Source: an uncultured bacterium
GTDB taxonomy: Bacteria; Actinomycetota; Coriobacteriia; Coriobacteriales; Coriobacteriaceae
Direction of reading: 5' to 3'
DNA: 28,831 nucleotides
Assembly: GCA_958349055.1 (NCBI GenBank)
Contig: CATWBO010000032.1
Span: 1-28,831, forward strand
A model generated the notes under the pieces. That model saw only the letters and a list, made by a program, of their open reading frames with translations. It was not told the origin of the DNA and did not search any database. A program made the translations under genes and the position numbers. Below, piece after piece: positions 20,992-28,730 of this stretch (its first letter is position 1; every line of letters begins with the position of its first letter).

Positions 20992-22350
20992 TTACTCGTC
21001 CTTGGGCGAGGGATGCTTGCAGACCACGCTCATGTAGATCATGCCGAGCACGGCCGCGGTGACAGAGCCGGCGAGAATAGCGGCCTTGGCTGCAAGAACC
21101 TCAAACTGGGCCGTCGGGAAGGCGAGGCCGCTGATGAGGATCGACATGGTAAAGCCGATACCGCCCAGAATGCCCACGCCGGCAATCATGTGCCAGTTGA
21201 CATTGTGCGGCAGCTCGCAGGCCTTAAGCTTAACCAGGGCAAACGTCATACCAAAGATGCCGATCGGCTTGCCCAGCAGCATGCCAAAGTACACGCCGAG
21301 CGTCACCGGGTCGGTGAGCAGCGTGCTCATGTCCACGCCCACCAAGCGAACCTGAGCGTTTACGAACGCAAAGATCGGCAGGATCACAAAGTTGACCGGC
21401 GTGGAGATCAGACGCTCCATGCGGATAAGCGGCGGGGTCACGCGGTGCATGACGCGCTCGACCTTGGTTGTCGAGACGGTGAAATCATGCTGGCCCAGGA
21501 TGTGCGCCTCGTCATCGTAACGGTCGTCGAGCAACGGCAGGCACTCGCCCAGCCAATCGGTAAGGCTATCGAGCTTAACGCCGCACTTGGCCGGAATGGT
21601 GAAGGCCAGGATGACGCCAGCAAGCGTGGCATGTACGCCGCTCTTGAACATGCAGAACCACAACAGCAGACCCAGTACCGAATACGGGGCAAGGCGGTAA
21701 TGCTGCGTCTTGTTGAGCCATACGAGCGCGCAGGTCACAAGCGCGGCGGCGCCCAACCAAAACGGATTGGGGCTCTGACCGTAGAAGATAGCGATGGCGG
21801 CGATGGAGATGAGGTCATCGGCAATAGCGAGCGTCGAGAAGAACACGCGCACGCCGTTGGGCACGCGATTGCCCAAAAGCGACAACACGCCCAGCGCAAA
21901 GGCAATATCGGTTGCCATAGGGATGGCCCAACCGTTGCGGGCGCCGGCATGGTTAAAAATCAGGTAGATGCAGGCGGGAACAACGACGCCGCCCACGGCC
22001 GCCAACATGGGAAGCATGGCCTGACGCGGATTCTTGAGCTCGCCGACCGTCATCTCGTACTTAAGCTCAATGCCCACCAACAAAAAGAAAATCGCCATGA
22101 GGAAGTCGTTGACGAAAAGCTCAACGGTGAGACCGGCCGTAAGGTTGCCCAGGCCCACATACAGCGGGGTCTCCAAAAAGTGATGGATTGCCTCGTAGGC
22201 ATCGGTGTTGGCGCAGATGACGGCGGCGATGGCGGCGAAGACCATGACGGCGGCGGAAATCGTGCCGTTCTCGGCGATGCGCTCCCAGATGTCGTGGCGC
22301 TCAAAACGCTTGCGCTCACGAACGTTAAACAGCTGCTCGGGTGCTGCCAT
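20992..22350 (-). CDS. nhaA: Na+/H+ antiporter NhaA
   Basis: 452 residues with about twelve membrane segments. NhaA exports Na+ (or Li+) in exchange for protons and controls cytoplasmic pH and sodium. Hallmarks are LVGIELKYEMTVGEL, AIPMATDIAFALGVLSLLG, the ion-binding aspartate pair D178-D179 in TLAIADDLISIAAIA (equivalent to Asp163/164 of E. coli), and a C-terminal GIGFTMSILISGLAF helix. The loop around 275-310 (LGECLPLLDDRYDDEAHILGQHDF) is long and acidic. ATG 22350 has AAAGGAG six bases upstream. A U6 terminator-like hairpin and a second hairpin stand in the 60 bp before the start. Confidence 0.96.
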   Translation of the reverse strand: MAAPEQLFNVRERKRFERHDIWERIAENGTISAAVMVFAAIAAVICANTDAYEAIHHFLETPLYVGLGNLTAGLTVELFVNDFLMAIFFLLVGIELKYEMTVGELKNPRQAMLPMLAAVGGVVVPACIYLIFNHAGARNGWAIPMATDIAFALGVLSLLGNRVPNGVRVFFSTLAIADDLISIAAIAIFYGQSPNPFWLGAAALVTCALVWLNKTQHYRLAPYSVLGLLLWFCMFKSGVHATLAGVILAFTIPAKCGVKLDSLTDWLGECLPLLDDRYDDEAHILGQHDFTVSTTKVERVMHRVTPPLIRMERLISTPVNFVILPIFAFVNAQVRLVGVDMSTLLTDPVTLGVYFGMLLGKPIGIFGMTFALVKLKACELPHNVNWHMIAGVGILGGIGFTMSILISGLAFPTAQFEVLAAKAAILAGSVTAAVLGMIYMSVVCKHPSPKDE

Positions 22351-22364
22351 GGGCGGCTCCTTTC

Positions 22365-22419
22365 ACGGGAAAGCTCCCGTCTTAAAAAAGCACGGCCCGC
22401 CCAAGTGGCGGCGCCGCGC
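22365..22419 (-). promoter_or_regulatory. Attenuator-like leader of nhaA
   Basis: Reading toward nhaA, an imperfect G/C-rich stem (22419-22390, GCGCGGCGCCGCC against GGCGGGCCGTGC, one bulge and one G-U) is followed by six Us (22389-22384). Next comes a second hairpin ACGGGA-gctt-TCCCGT (22380-22365), whose end abuts the Shine-Dalgarno. A complete intrinsic terminator between the presumed upstream promoter and the gene suggests controlled read-through. It could instead simply back up the ppaC terminator. Confidence 0.55.
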
Positions 22420-22495
22420 TCTAACGTATTACGCTTGCATCTAGCCTACCCTGCACGACGAGCACGCAGGCGTGGCCGAAAAGCGGAACCACAGG

Positions 22496-22514
22496 TTGAA
22501 CATTATTTGCTCAA
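22496..22514. promoter_or_regulatory. Inverted repeat upstream of nhaA
   Basis: TTGAACA and TGCTCAA flank TTATT and match at 6 of 7 paired positions. It lies between the ppaC terminator and the nhaA leader, a plausible operator position; evidence is shape and location only. Confidence 0.35.
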
Positions 22515-22557
22515 CGGCACGGGCGCGCCTGTCCAAGAGACAACGCGGCGCGTGCAC

Positions 22558-22597
22558 AAAAAACGACCGGAGCGCGGAGCGTCCGCGATCCGGTCGT
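22558..22597 (-). terminator. Intrinsic terminator of ppaC
   Basis: On the minus strand a 9-bp stem ACGACCGGA/TCCGGTCGT, with an inner CGCGGA/TCCGCG stem, is followed by six Us. It begins 20 bp after the ppaC stop. Confidence 0.9.
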
Positions 22598-22616
22598 GGC
22601 GTTCGGTCAACTAAAC

Positions 22617-23540
22617 CTAGCAGGCGGCCATGATGGGGGCAGCGACCTGCTTTTTGCGGGAGAGGACGCCCGGCATCCAGACGCCGTCGTGCTCGTCGGC
22701 AATGCCCAGGCCCTTCTGAGCAGCCTCGGTCTCGCCCTCGAGCAGGACCTGCGAGCCCTCCTCCATGATGTCGGTGATGCACAGGACAATGCCGTCGGCA
22801 CCCTTCTCGGCGGCGTAGGCGCGCATGGCCTCGCGAATCTCGTCGATCATGCCGAGTGCACGGGTCTTGTCGACGGTCTCGTACTGGCCGATGAGCAGCT
22901 TCTTGCCAGCGGGCTCGAACATCTTGATGTCGTTGCCGACCATCTCGGCTGCAGTGAAGGAGCCGGACGGACGGGTGAGGAAGACCTCCATGCCAAACTT
23001 GACCGGGTCGACGCCCACCTGCTCGCCGAGCTTGGCGGCGACGGCACGGTCGACATCGGTGGTGGTGGGGCTCTTGAGCATGAGCGTGTCGGTCATCATG
23101 GCCGAGAGCAGCAGCTTAGCCTGGACGTCGGAAAGCTCAACGCCGAGCACGCCGGCGAGCTTGGTGACGATGGTGCAGCTGGAGCCCCAGGGCAGGCAGA
23201 TGTAGTGCAGCGGGCCGGCGGTCTCGAAGTCGCCGATGCGGTGATGATCGACAACGCCAAAGACCGTGGCGTCCTTAAGGCCGGCGACGGACTGGGCAGA
23301 CTCGTTGTGGTCGGTGAGAACGACGAGCTGACCGGCCTCGACGGACTCGATCACGCGGGGCTCGGCAATGCCGGCGTCGGTAAGCAGCTTGGCGGACTCG
23401 GCCGGAAGCTGACCAAGGGCGCAGGCCTCGTAGGTGTTGCCGGCATACTCAACCTGGTTGAGCAGCTGGGACAGGACGACGGCGCTCATGATAGCGTCGT
23501 TATCGGGGTTCTGGTGACCAAAGACAAGAACGTTTGCCAT
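22617..23540 (-). CDS. ppaC: Manganese-dependent inorganic pyrophosphatase (family II, DHH)
   Basis: 307 residues, the normal size of a CBS-less family II enzyme. It hydrolyses pyrophosphate to two phosphates in the cytoplasm, pulling biosynthetic reactions forward. The metal-binding motifs are all present: FGHQNPDNDAI (H9, D13, D15), TDHNE (D77), VVDHHRIGD (D98, H99, H100) and AMMTDTL (D151). The C-terminal substrate loop is SRKKQVAAPI. The first motif reads GHQNPDND instead of the more common GHxNPDTD, a mild change that keeps the metal ligands. ATG 23540 has GGAGG six bases upstream. Single-gene transcript with its own terminator. Confidence 0.97.
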   Translation of the reverse strand: MANVLVFGHQNPDNDAIMSAVVLSQLLNQVEYAGNTYEACALGQLPAESAKLLTDAGIAEPRVIESVEAGQLVVLTDHNESAQSVAGLKDATVFGVVDHHRIGDFETAGPLHYICLPWGSSCTIVTKLAGVLGVELSDVQAKLLLSAMMTDTLMLKSPTTTDVDRAVAAKLGEQVGVDPVKFGMEVFLTRPSGSFTAAEMVGNDIKMFEPAGKKLLIGQYETVDKTRALGMIDEIREAMRAYAAEKGADGIVLCITDIMEEGSQVLLEGETEAAQKGLGIADEHDGVWMPGVLSRKKQVAAPIMAAC

Positions 23541-23667
23541 GGATAACCTCCACTTGATATGTGTACTTGGACGTAGCTATGGTAGCACGCCGATGCCGAG
23601 CCTTCGCAGACGGAAGGGCTACGGCATATTTTGGGGCAGGCACGGGGGACAGGTTACATTGCACCAG

Positions 23668-24621
23668 CTATTTACCGGCGGCGCGCAGGGCTACGTAGGC
23701 GGCACCGATGATGCCAGCGTCGTTTCCGAGCGAAGCGACCTTGATGGGCGTCTCGCGCGAGGCGGAGAGCGCGTACTGCTTAAAGTGCTCGCGGACCTTG
23801 TCGAGGTAGACATCGGCCGAAGCGGAAGCACCGCCGCCGATCAGGAACATCTCGGGATCGACCACGTTGGCAATAAGCGCCAGGGCGCGGCCGAGATAGT
23901 CGGCCATGGTATCGGCAGCTGCCAGCGCGAGCTTGTCACCCTCGCGGCAGGCCTGGAACACGTCCTTGGAATCAGAAGGCCCGGTGAGCTCGATGGGCTC
24001 GACGCCCGCCTTCTTGCACTCGGCAAGGTAGTTACTCACCACGCCGGTGGCGCTGGAATACTGCTCCAGATGGCCATGGCCGCCACAGCCGCAGGTGCGC
24101 TCCTCGGCCGGGTTCAGGCACATGTGGCCAATCTCGCCGCCGGCACCCACAACGCCCGACACCACGTCGCCGTTGACGATAACGCCGCCACCCACGCCGG
24201 TACCAATGGTGACCATCACCACGTTTTGCACGCCCTTGGCGGAGCCGAGCCAGGCCTCGCCCATGGCAGCGGCGTTGGCATCGTTCTCGTACTTAACGAC
24301 CGCGTCGGGGCAGTGCTCCTGAATGGCGACTCTTAGCTCGGGCAGGTTAATGGCAATGTTGGCCTTGACCTTGGCATCGCCCGATGCCGGAATGGGGCAC
24401 GGAACGGCCAGGCCAATGCCCGCCACAAAGGCGCGCGGAATCTGGGCCTTGGCGACCACCTGGTCGATAGCCTCGGTCACCGCGGCAAAGCCCGCGGCGT
24501 CAACGATGGGAGGCGTGGGCACGCTGGCCTTGGCCAGCAGGTTGCCGTCCTCGTCGAACAGGCCCTCCTTAACCGAAGTGCCGCCGACGTCAATGCCGAT
24601 GTAATACTGCTTAGGTTCCAT
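23668..24621 (-). CDS. glk: ROK family glucokinase
   Basis: 317 residues from ATG 24621 (AAAGG nine bases upstream); the open frame continues 22 codons further but without a better site. ROK kinases phosphorylate glucose at C6 with ATP. Visible are the phosphate-binding DVGGTSVK (11-18), the catalytic END motif (D114) in KYENDANAAAMGE, TIGTGVGGG, and the zinc site GHMCLN...CGCGGHGHLE (H166, C177, C179, H184 region). Placement behind the PTS genes and GH1 enzyme on the same strand suggests it phosphorylates the non-phosphorylated glucose released from a cleaved beta-glucoside. A terminator and a palindromic repeat separate it from the IIA gene, so it may have its own promoter. Other ROK hexose kinases cannot be excluded. 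Confidence 0.88.
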   Translation of the reverse strand: MEPKQYYIGIDVGGTSVKEGLFDEDGNLLAKASVPTPPIVDAAGFAAVTEAIDQVVAKAQIPRAFVAGIGLAVPCPIPASGDAKVKANIAINLPELRVAIQEHCPDAVVKYENDANAAAMGEAWLGSAKGVQNVVMVTIGTGVGGGVIVNGDVVSGVVGAGGEIGHMCLNPAEERTCGCGGHGHLEQYSSATGVVSNYLAECKKAGVEPIELTGPSDSKDVFQACREGDKLALAAADTMADYLGRALALIANVVDPEMFLIGGGASASADVYLDKVREHFKQYALSASRETPIKVASLGNDAGIIGAAYVALRAAGK

Positions 24622-24675
24622 GGGAGCCCGCCTTTCTCGTTTAAACATTGCCTGTATGGTACCGCTCCCAAGGCA

Positions 24676-24716
24676 AAAACCTGCCAAAAAGGGACAGGTT
24701 TGTTTTGGCAGGTTTT
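24676..24716. repeat. GGGAC palindrome copy 5 (single unit)
   Basis: Perfect 14-bp arms AAAACCTGCCAAAA/TTTTGGCAGGTTTT flank AGGGACAGGTTTG. It has the same arm-GGGAC-arm layout as copies 1, 3 and 4 with unrelated arm sequence. On the minus strand the right arm runs into five Us, so it could also terminate transcription upstream of the glucokinase. Confidence 0.8.
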
Positions 24717-24767
24717 ACCTGTGAAAACGCAAACGACCGCTCAAAAGGTCGCGCAAGACCTTCCCCA

Positions 24768-24804
24768 AATATAAAGGCGCCGGGAGGCGGAGACTCCTGG
24801 CGCC
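24768..24804 (-). terminator. Probable terminator after the PTS IIA gene
   Basis: On the minus strand an 11-bp stem GGCGCCAGGAG/CTCCCGGCGCC with one mismatch and a 7-nt loop is followed by the U-rich UUUAUAUUU. It lies about 60 bp after the IIA stop. Confidence 0.75.
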
Positions 24805-24862
24805 CGTGAAAGGGACTGTGTTGTCTGTTGGACCGCACGGTCCGTGGCGGCAATAACGCCGA

Positions 24863-25195
24863 CTAGGCCTTAAGCGCCTGCAGCTGCTTGTGGACCTCGA
24901 TGAGCTCCGTGGCCATGACGCGCATGGTCTCGGTGCCGGCCATCTGGTCCTCGGCATGCAGCAGAATCAGCGGGGCCTCGCCGTTACGCTCGCCGTTGGC
25001 CTCCTTTTTAAGGAGCCCCATGTGAACATCGTGGCCACCGTTGTAAGCCTCGTCACCCTGCTTAATAAGCTCCTCGGCGGCGTCAAAATCGCCCGCCTTG
25101 GCCTTTTGCACGGCATTGATGTACATGCTCTTGGCGGTGCCGACATAGCTGATGATCTCGAAGCAGGTCATCTGCAGCTCGTTCATATCCTCCAT
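24863..25195 (-). CDS. celC: PTS lactose/cellobiose-type IIA component
   Basis: 110 residues from ATG 25195, which overlaps no coding sequence and has a weak AGG eight bases upstream; GTG 25204 and ATG 25186 in the same frame are alternatives. An all-helical PTS_IIA (Lac) domain: ELQMTCFEIISYVGTAKSMYINAVQKAKAGDFDAAEELI and the phosphorylation site LILLHAEDQMAGTE with His80. It takes phosphate from HPr and passes it to IIB. It follows the IIB gene directly and ends the PTS operon before a terminator. Confidence 0.95.
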   Translation of the reverse strand: MEDMNELQMTCFEIISYVGTAKSMYINAVQKAKAGDFDAAEELIKQGDEAYNGGHDVHMGLLKKEANGERNGEAPLILLHAEDQMAGTETMRVMATELIEVHKQLQALKA

Positions 25196-25204
25196 GCGCC
25201 GCAC

Positions 25205-25507
25205 CTAGCCCATCACGCTGACGCAGTGGTCGATGATGCCGGCGGCGTTCATACGGCCGTAATCGACCATGTTGATGACCTCGACCGGGAAACGGCCGGC
25301 GGCCTCCTTCTCAAAATCGCCCTTGGTGTAGCCAATCTGCGGGCCGAGCAGCAGGATGTCGCACTCGTCCAGGTGATCGTGAGCCTCGTTCATGGGGCGA
25401 GCCTCGACCTCGATGTCCAGACCGCGGCTCGCGACCTCGGACTGCATCTTCTGGACCAGCAGGCTCGCGGACATGCCGGCATTGCAGCAAAGCATGATCT
25501 TCTTCAT
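25205..25507 (-). CDS. celA: PTS lactose/cellobiose-type IIB component
   Basis: 100 residues. Starts MKKIMLCCNAGMSASLLV; Cys8 in the C-x-x-GMS loop is the phosphorylated residue. The rest matches the small IIB-cellobiose fold (DILLLGPQIGYTKGDFEKEA). It passes phosphate from IIA to the incoming sugar bound by IIC. ATG 25507 has AAGGAGG five bases upstream. It is 154 bp behind the IIC gene; that spacer contains several short G/C-rich hairpins (for example GCACCGG/CCGGTGC at 25611-25633) which could stabilise or process the mRNA and set a different expression level for IIB and IIA. Confidence 0.96.
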   Translation of the reverse strand: MKKIMLCCNAGMSASLLVQKMQSEVASRGLDIEVEARPMNEAHDHLDECDILLLGPQIGYTKGDFEKEAAGRFPVEVINMVDYGRMNAAGIIDHCVSVMG

Positions 25508-25661
25508 GGTTTCCTCCTTATTACTGCGCGGCGCGCAGACGACAACTGGTTTTATTCCTTGCGGCTACTGTACCCACCCCCTGCATCTTTACGCAGGAGG
25601 AGAGCCGCGAGCACCGGCACCGCGTACCGGTGCCCGCAACAATGGAAGGGAAAACGAACGT

Positions 25662-27014
25662 TTAGGCGTTCTGCTCGGCAAGGGCCTCCTGCTTGGCGAT
25701 GGCTTTCTCGGAGATCCTCATAAAGGGCAGGTAGACAGCCATGCCGATGACGAGCTCGAGGGCCTGCCACACGCCGGCGCGCCAGTCAAAGCCCGTGGCA
25801 AGCAGGGCGTTGATGACGGGAGGCATGGTCCAAGGCACCTGGGCGATGCAGGGGCTGATGATGCCCGCGCAGGTCAGGCCATAGGTGATGCCGATGAACA
25901 GGTCGGGAAGAAGCACGAACGGAATCATGAGCGGCAGGTTGTACACGACAGGGTAACCGTAGATGACCGGCTCGTTAATGTTAAACAGGCCAGGAACGAT
26001 AGCCATCTTGGCAACGGTCTTGGAAGCCTTGTTCTTGGAGAACAGGAAGGTATCGAGCAGGAGCATGAGGGTGCAGCCCGAGCCGCCGATGAGGGCGAAG
26101 CTGTTGACGATCTGCATGTTCATGTAGTGATCGGGCTGGATGGTGCCGCCGGCGGCAAAGGTAGCCATGTTGTCGACGATGAGCATGGTCAGGATCGGCT
26201 CGACGGTAGCGCCAGAGATGGTGGACTGGTGAATACCGACGCAGAACAGCAGGTTCGCAAGCGTGTAGATGAGGATAACAGCCCACGGACCGGCGTTCAT
26301 GATGCTCTTGAGCGGGTTGGAAATGCACGTGGAGATGATGGTGCACAGATCGGTGCCGGCAAACACGGCGAGCAGAGCCGCGGCAATGGCGAAGATCGAG
26401 AGGTTGAGCAGCATCGGGATCATGACGTTAAAGGAGTTGGAGACCGCGGGAGGCACACCCTCGCCCAGCTTGACCTTAAGCTTCTCGACGCCGGAAATCT
26501 TGATGAAGAGGGTGACGGAGAGCAGGGCGATGATAATGGCCGCGAACAGACCGTTGGTGCCGGTGTTGGCAGTCGAAAGGGCGCCCGTGACTTCGGCAGA
26601 GGTAATCTTGTCGGTGAGCAGCGGGCTCGTGGCGGCAAGCGTGGCAGTGATCTGTTGCGGCATCATGATGACGAAAGCGGAGATGGCGACGACCACGCAG
26701 GCAAGCGGGTTATCGAAGCGCTCGTTCTTAGCGAGGCTGTAGCCAATCAATCCGGCCAAGATAATGGCAGAGACGTTGAGGGTGCCCAGCGTAATTGCCG
26801 AACCCCAGGTCTGAAGGTTGGCAAGGCCCGCTGCATCGAGCGGGAACAGGGGGAACACGACGTTGTTAATAAGAACCGCGATACCCGCAAGGATATAGAG
26901 CGGCGTGATGGTTGCGAAGGCATCGCGCAGGGAACGCAGGTGAACCTGGTTTCCCACCTTCGCAGAGACCTCGGCAAACTTGTCGAGGAAGCTCTTTCCG
27001 TTGTCACTGGCCAT
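25662..27014 (-). CDS. celB: PTS cellobiose/diacetylchitobiose-type IIC permease
   Basis: 450 residues, polytopic with about ten membrane segments. The EIIC-Lac/Cel family forms the sugar channel and presents the substrate for phosphorylation. Hallmarks are the N-terminal LRDAFATITPLYILAGIAVLINNVV, GIHQSTISGATVEPIL, and the sugar-binding FNINEPVIYGYPVVYNLPLMIPF. ATG 27014 has TAGGAG five bases upstream. It lies 120 bp after the GH1 gene on the same strand; no terminator is seen between them, so they are probably co-transcribed. The family members carry cellobiose, other beta-glucosides, lactose or chitobiose; the exact sugar is not readable here. Confidence 0.95.
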   Translation of the reverse strand: MASDNGKSFLDKFAEVSAKVGNQVHLRSLRDAFATITPLYILAGIAVLINNVVFPLFPLDAAGLANLQTWGSAITLGTLNVSAIILAGLIGYSLAKNERFDNPLACVVVAISAFVIMMPQQITATLAATSPLLTDKITSAEVTGALSTANTGTNGLFAAIIIALLSVTLFIKISGVEKLKVKLGEGVPPAVSNSFNVMIPMLLNLSIFAIAAALLAVFAGTDLCTIISTCISNPLKSIMNAGPWAVILIYTLANLLFCVGIHQSTISGATVEPILTMLIVDNMATFAAGGTIQPDHYMNMQIVNSFALIGGSGCTLMLLLDTFLFSKNKASKTVAKMAIVPGLFNINEPVIYGYPVVYNLPLMIPFVLLPDLFIGITYGLTCAGIISPCIAQVPWTMPPVINALLATGFDWRAGVWQALELVIGMAVYLPFMRISEKAIAKQEALAEQNA

Positions 27015-27134
27015 GATTGCTCCTAACTTTCAAATCCGGCCTTTTCCTATGCGCACGGTGGTCTGTCGCCCTCTGCCACCAGATGTGCCATGTTTTGCGC
27101 GCGACGGCGCGCGGTTTGGGCGTTTGCCCGGTCG

Positions 27135-28535
27135 CTAGTCAACCACGTGGGTCGTAGCGACCTGCCTGAGCCAGGCTGCCGACTTCTTAAGACGGCGCTT
27201 GTAGCCGTCCATGAGGTCGACCTCGACAAAGCCGTAACGGTTCTTAAAGGCATTAGCCCAAGACCAGTTATCGATGACGGCCCAGTAATGGTATCCGCGG
27301 CATTTGGCGCCCTCGGCGATTGCCTTGGCGACCCACTCTAGGTGCTGGCGCACAAAGTCGACGCGGTAGTCGTCCTGGATGGTCCCCTCGGCGTCACGGT
27401 TCTTGTATTCGTCCATGATGCCGATACCGTTCTCGGATACGAACCACTCAAGATCGGGGTAATTCTTGGCGCAGTCCATGCCAAAGTCGTAGAGACCCTG
27501 CGGGTAGATCTCCCAGCCGCGGCTCTCGTTCATAACGGCGTCGGGCCATACGTACTCGTCAGCAAAGTGCGGCAGGCCGTACTGGTCGATCTTGCTCGCC
27601 GGAGCCTGGACGCGCGTGGGGTGGTAGTAGTTGCAACCGAGCCAGTCGACAACGCCCTGCTTGAGAATCTCCTGGTCGCCGGCACGGAACGGGAGCTTAA
27701 CGCCGCCCTCGGCCAGGCTGTCGAGCACGTCGGCGGGAAGCTCACCCTTGGTAATAAGGTCGAGCCACCAGCGATTGTTGATACCGCTGGTCATACGCAC
27801 GGCCTCGAGGTCTGCCTCGCTGGGGTTCTCCTTGGTGTAGACCGGGGTAAAGCAGTTAATCATGCCGATCTTGGCATCGGCGCGAACGGCGCCCTCGTCA
27901 TAGGCGCGACGGTAGTTGGCCACGGCCAGCGCATGCGCCACCGAGATGTGATACTGAACGGTGCGAGCGCGGCTATAGTCGTGGAGCTGCGGGAACCACA
28001 CGCCCTCCTGATAGCGCTGCTCGGGTTCGACAATGGGCTCGTTAAAGGTGAACCAGTACTTGATCTCCTGGCCAAACTCGCGGAAGGCCACATCGGCGTA
28101 ATGAGCGTAAGCCTCGACGACCTCGCGGCTCTCCCAACCGCCGCGGTCAAAGAGGTAGGTGGGCATGTCAAAGTGGTACAGGTTGACGAACGGCTCCAAG
28201 CCGGCCTCGCGAGAGGCACGGAACAGCTCGTGGTACCACGCGGCGCCCTCCCCATTAAGGTTGCCGTCGGCATCGAGCAGACGACTCCACTGGATGGAGG
28301 TGCGATAGGTATCCAGACCCAAGTCCTTCATAATGCGAAGGTCCTCCTGGTACTTAGCCATAAAGTCATTGCCGGCATAAGAGCCAACACGGTTGTAGAA
28401 CGAACCCAGATCCTGGATGGACCAGGTGTCCCACAGGTTCTCGAGCTTGCCGCCCTGGTTCCACTGGCCCTCAGTCTGCGGGCCGGACATAGCGGCGCCA
28501 AAGAAGAAGTCACGGGGCAGCTGATACTGTGCCAT
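27135..28535 (-). CDS. bglA: Glycoside hydrolase family 1 beta-glucosidase / 6-phospho-beta-glucosidase
   Basis: 466 residues from ATG 28535 (GAGG five bases upstream); the frame is open 41 codons further, but that part lies in the repeat region. GH1 enzymes hydrolyse beta-glycosidic bonds with retention. Visible are FFFGAAMSGPQTEG, TYRTSIQWSRL, the acid/base E166 in TFNEPI and the nucleophile E368 in VSENGIG. In the C-terminal loop SWANAFKNRYGF, Ser425 and Tyr434 match the phosphate-binding Ser and Tyr of LacG-type 6-phospho-glycosidases, but the expected Lys is Asn432, with Lys431 next to it. The PTS neighbours argue for a phosphorylated substrate. First gene of the bgl-PTS operon, with a promoter at 28703-28730. 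Confidence 0.93.
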   Translation of the reverse strand: MAQYQLPRDFFFGAAMSGPQTEGQWNQGGKLENLWDTWSIQDLGSFYNRVGSYAGNDFMAKYQEDLRIMKDLGLDTYRTSIQWSRLLDADGNLNGEGAAWYHELFRASREAGLEPFVNLYHFDMPTYLFDRGGWESREVVEAYAHYADVAFREFGQEIKYWFTFNEPIVEPEQRYQEGVWFPQLHDYSRARTVQYHISVAHALAVANYRRAYDEGAVRADAKIGMINCFTPVYTKENPSEADLEAVRMTSGINNRWWLDLITKGELPADVLDSLAEGGVKLPFRAGDQEILKQGVVDWLGCNYYHPTRVQAPASKIDQYGLPHFADEYVWPDAVMNESRGWEIYPQGLYDFGMDCAKNYPDLEWFVSENGIGIMDEYKNRDAEGTIQDDYRVDFVRQHLEWVAKAIAEGAKCRGYHYWAVIDNWSWANAFKNRYGFVEVDLMDGYKRRLKKSAAWLRQVATTHVVD

Positions 28536-28561
28536 CAAGTCCTCACTTTCGTGTTCTAGAG

Positions 28562-28655
28562 CTTCCGGTTGGAGACGGGTTTGCTTTGGCAGGTTATCCG
28601 GCGCGGGCGCGCGCCGGTTTTCCGGATATCCGACCCACCAAAACAAAACCGTCCC
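28562..28655. repeat. Degenerate GGGAC-type inverted repeat in the bglA leader
   Basis: GGAGACGGGTTTGCTTTGG on the left and CCAAAACAAAACCGTCCCC on the right are imperfect reverse complements; further in, ATCCGG and CCGGAT pair, and the centre contains CCGGCGCG...GCGCGCCGG. It resembles the other GGGAC palindromes in layout but with several mismatches, and would form a long structured leader between promoter and bglA. Confidence 0.5.
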
Positions 28656-28702
28656 CAAACGGTCGGTCCTGCTGTACTGCAGGGCTCCGTTCGTTGCCTA
28701 CA

Positions 28703-28730
28703 ACTATAGCGCTCTAATTTTTTTAGTAAA
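28703..28730 (-). promoter_or_regulatory. Probable promoter of the bglA-PTS operon
   Basis: On the minus strand TTTACT (28730-28725), a 16-bp spacer and TATAGT (28708-28703) form a fair sigma-A-type pair. The spacer and flanks carry an imperfect dyad (CGCT-CTAA ... TTAG-TAA-AGCG), a possible repressor site. The transcript leader would be about 160 nt. From 28731 to the window end the sequence is strongly A/T-rich with no gene seen. Confidence 0.5.

Noticed and set aside
20980..22614. Plus-strand open frame of 544 codons opposite nhaA
   Set aside because: Composition rich in Arg, His, Gln and Asp is typical of an antisense shadow, and nhaA motifs on the other strand are unambiguous.
23595..23620. 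Terminator of the glucokinase gene
   Set aside because: CCTTC/GAAGG forms only a 5-bp stem and no U-tract follows on the minus strand.
25392..27026. Plus-strand open frame opposite the PTS IIC gene
   Set aside because: Antisense shadow, hydrophilic low-complexity product; the IIC permease on the minus strand is certain.
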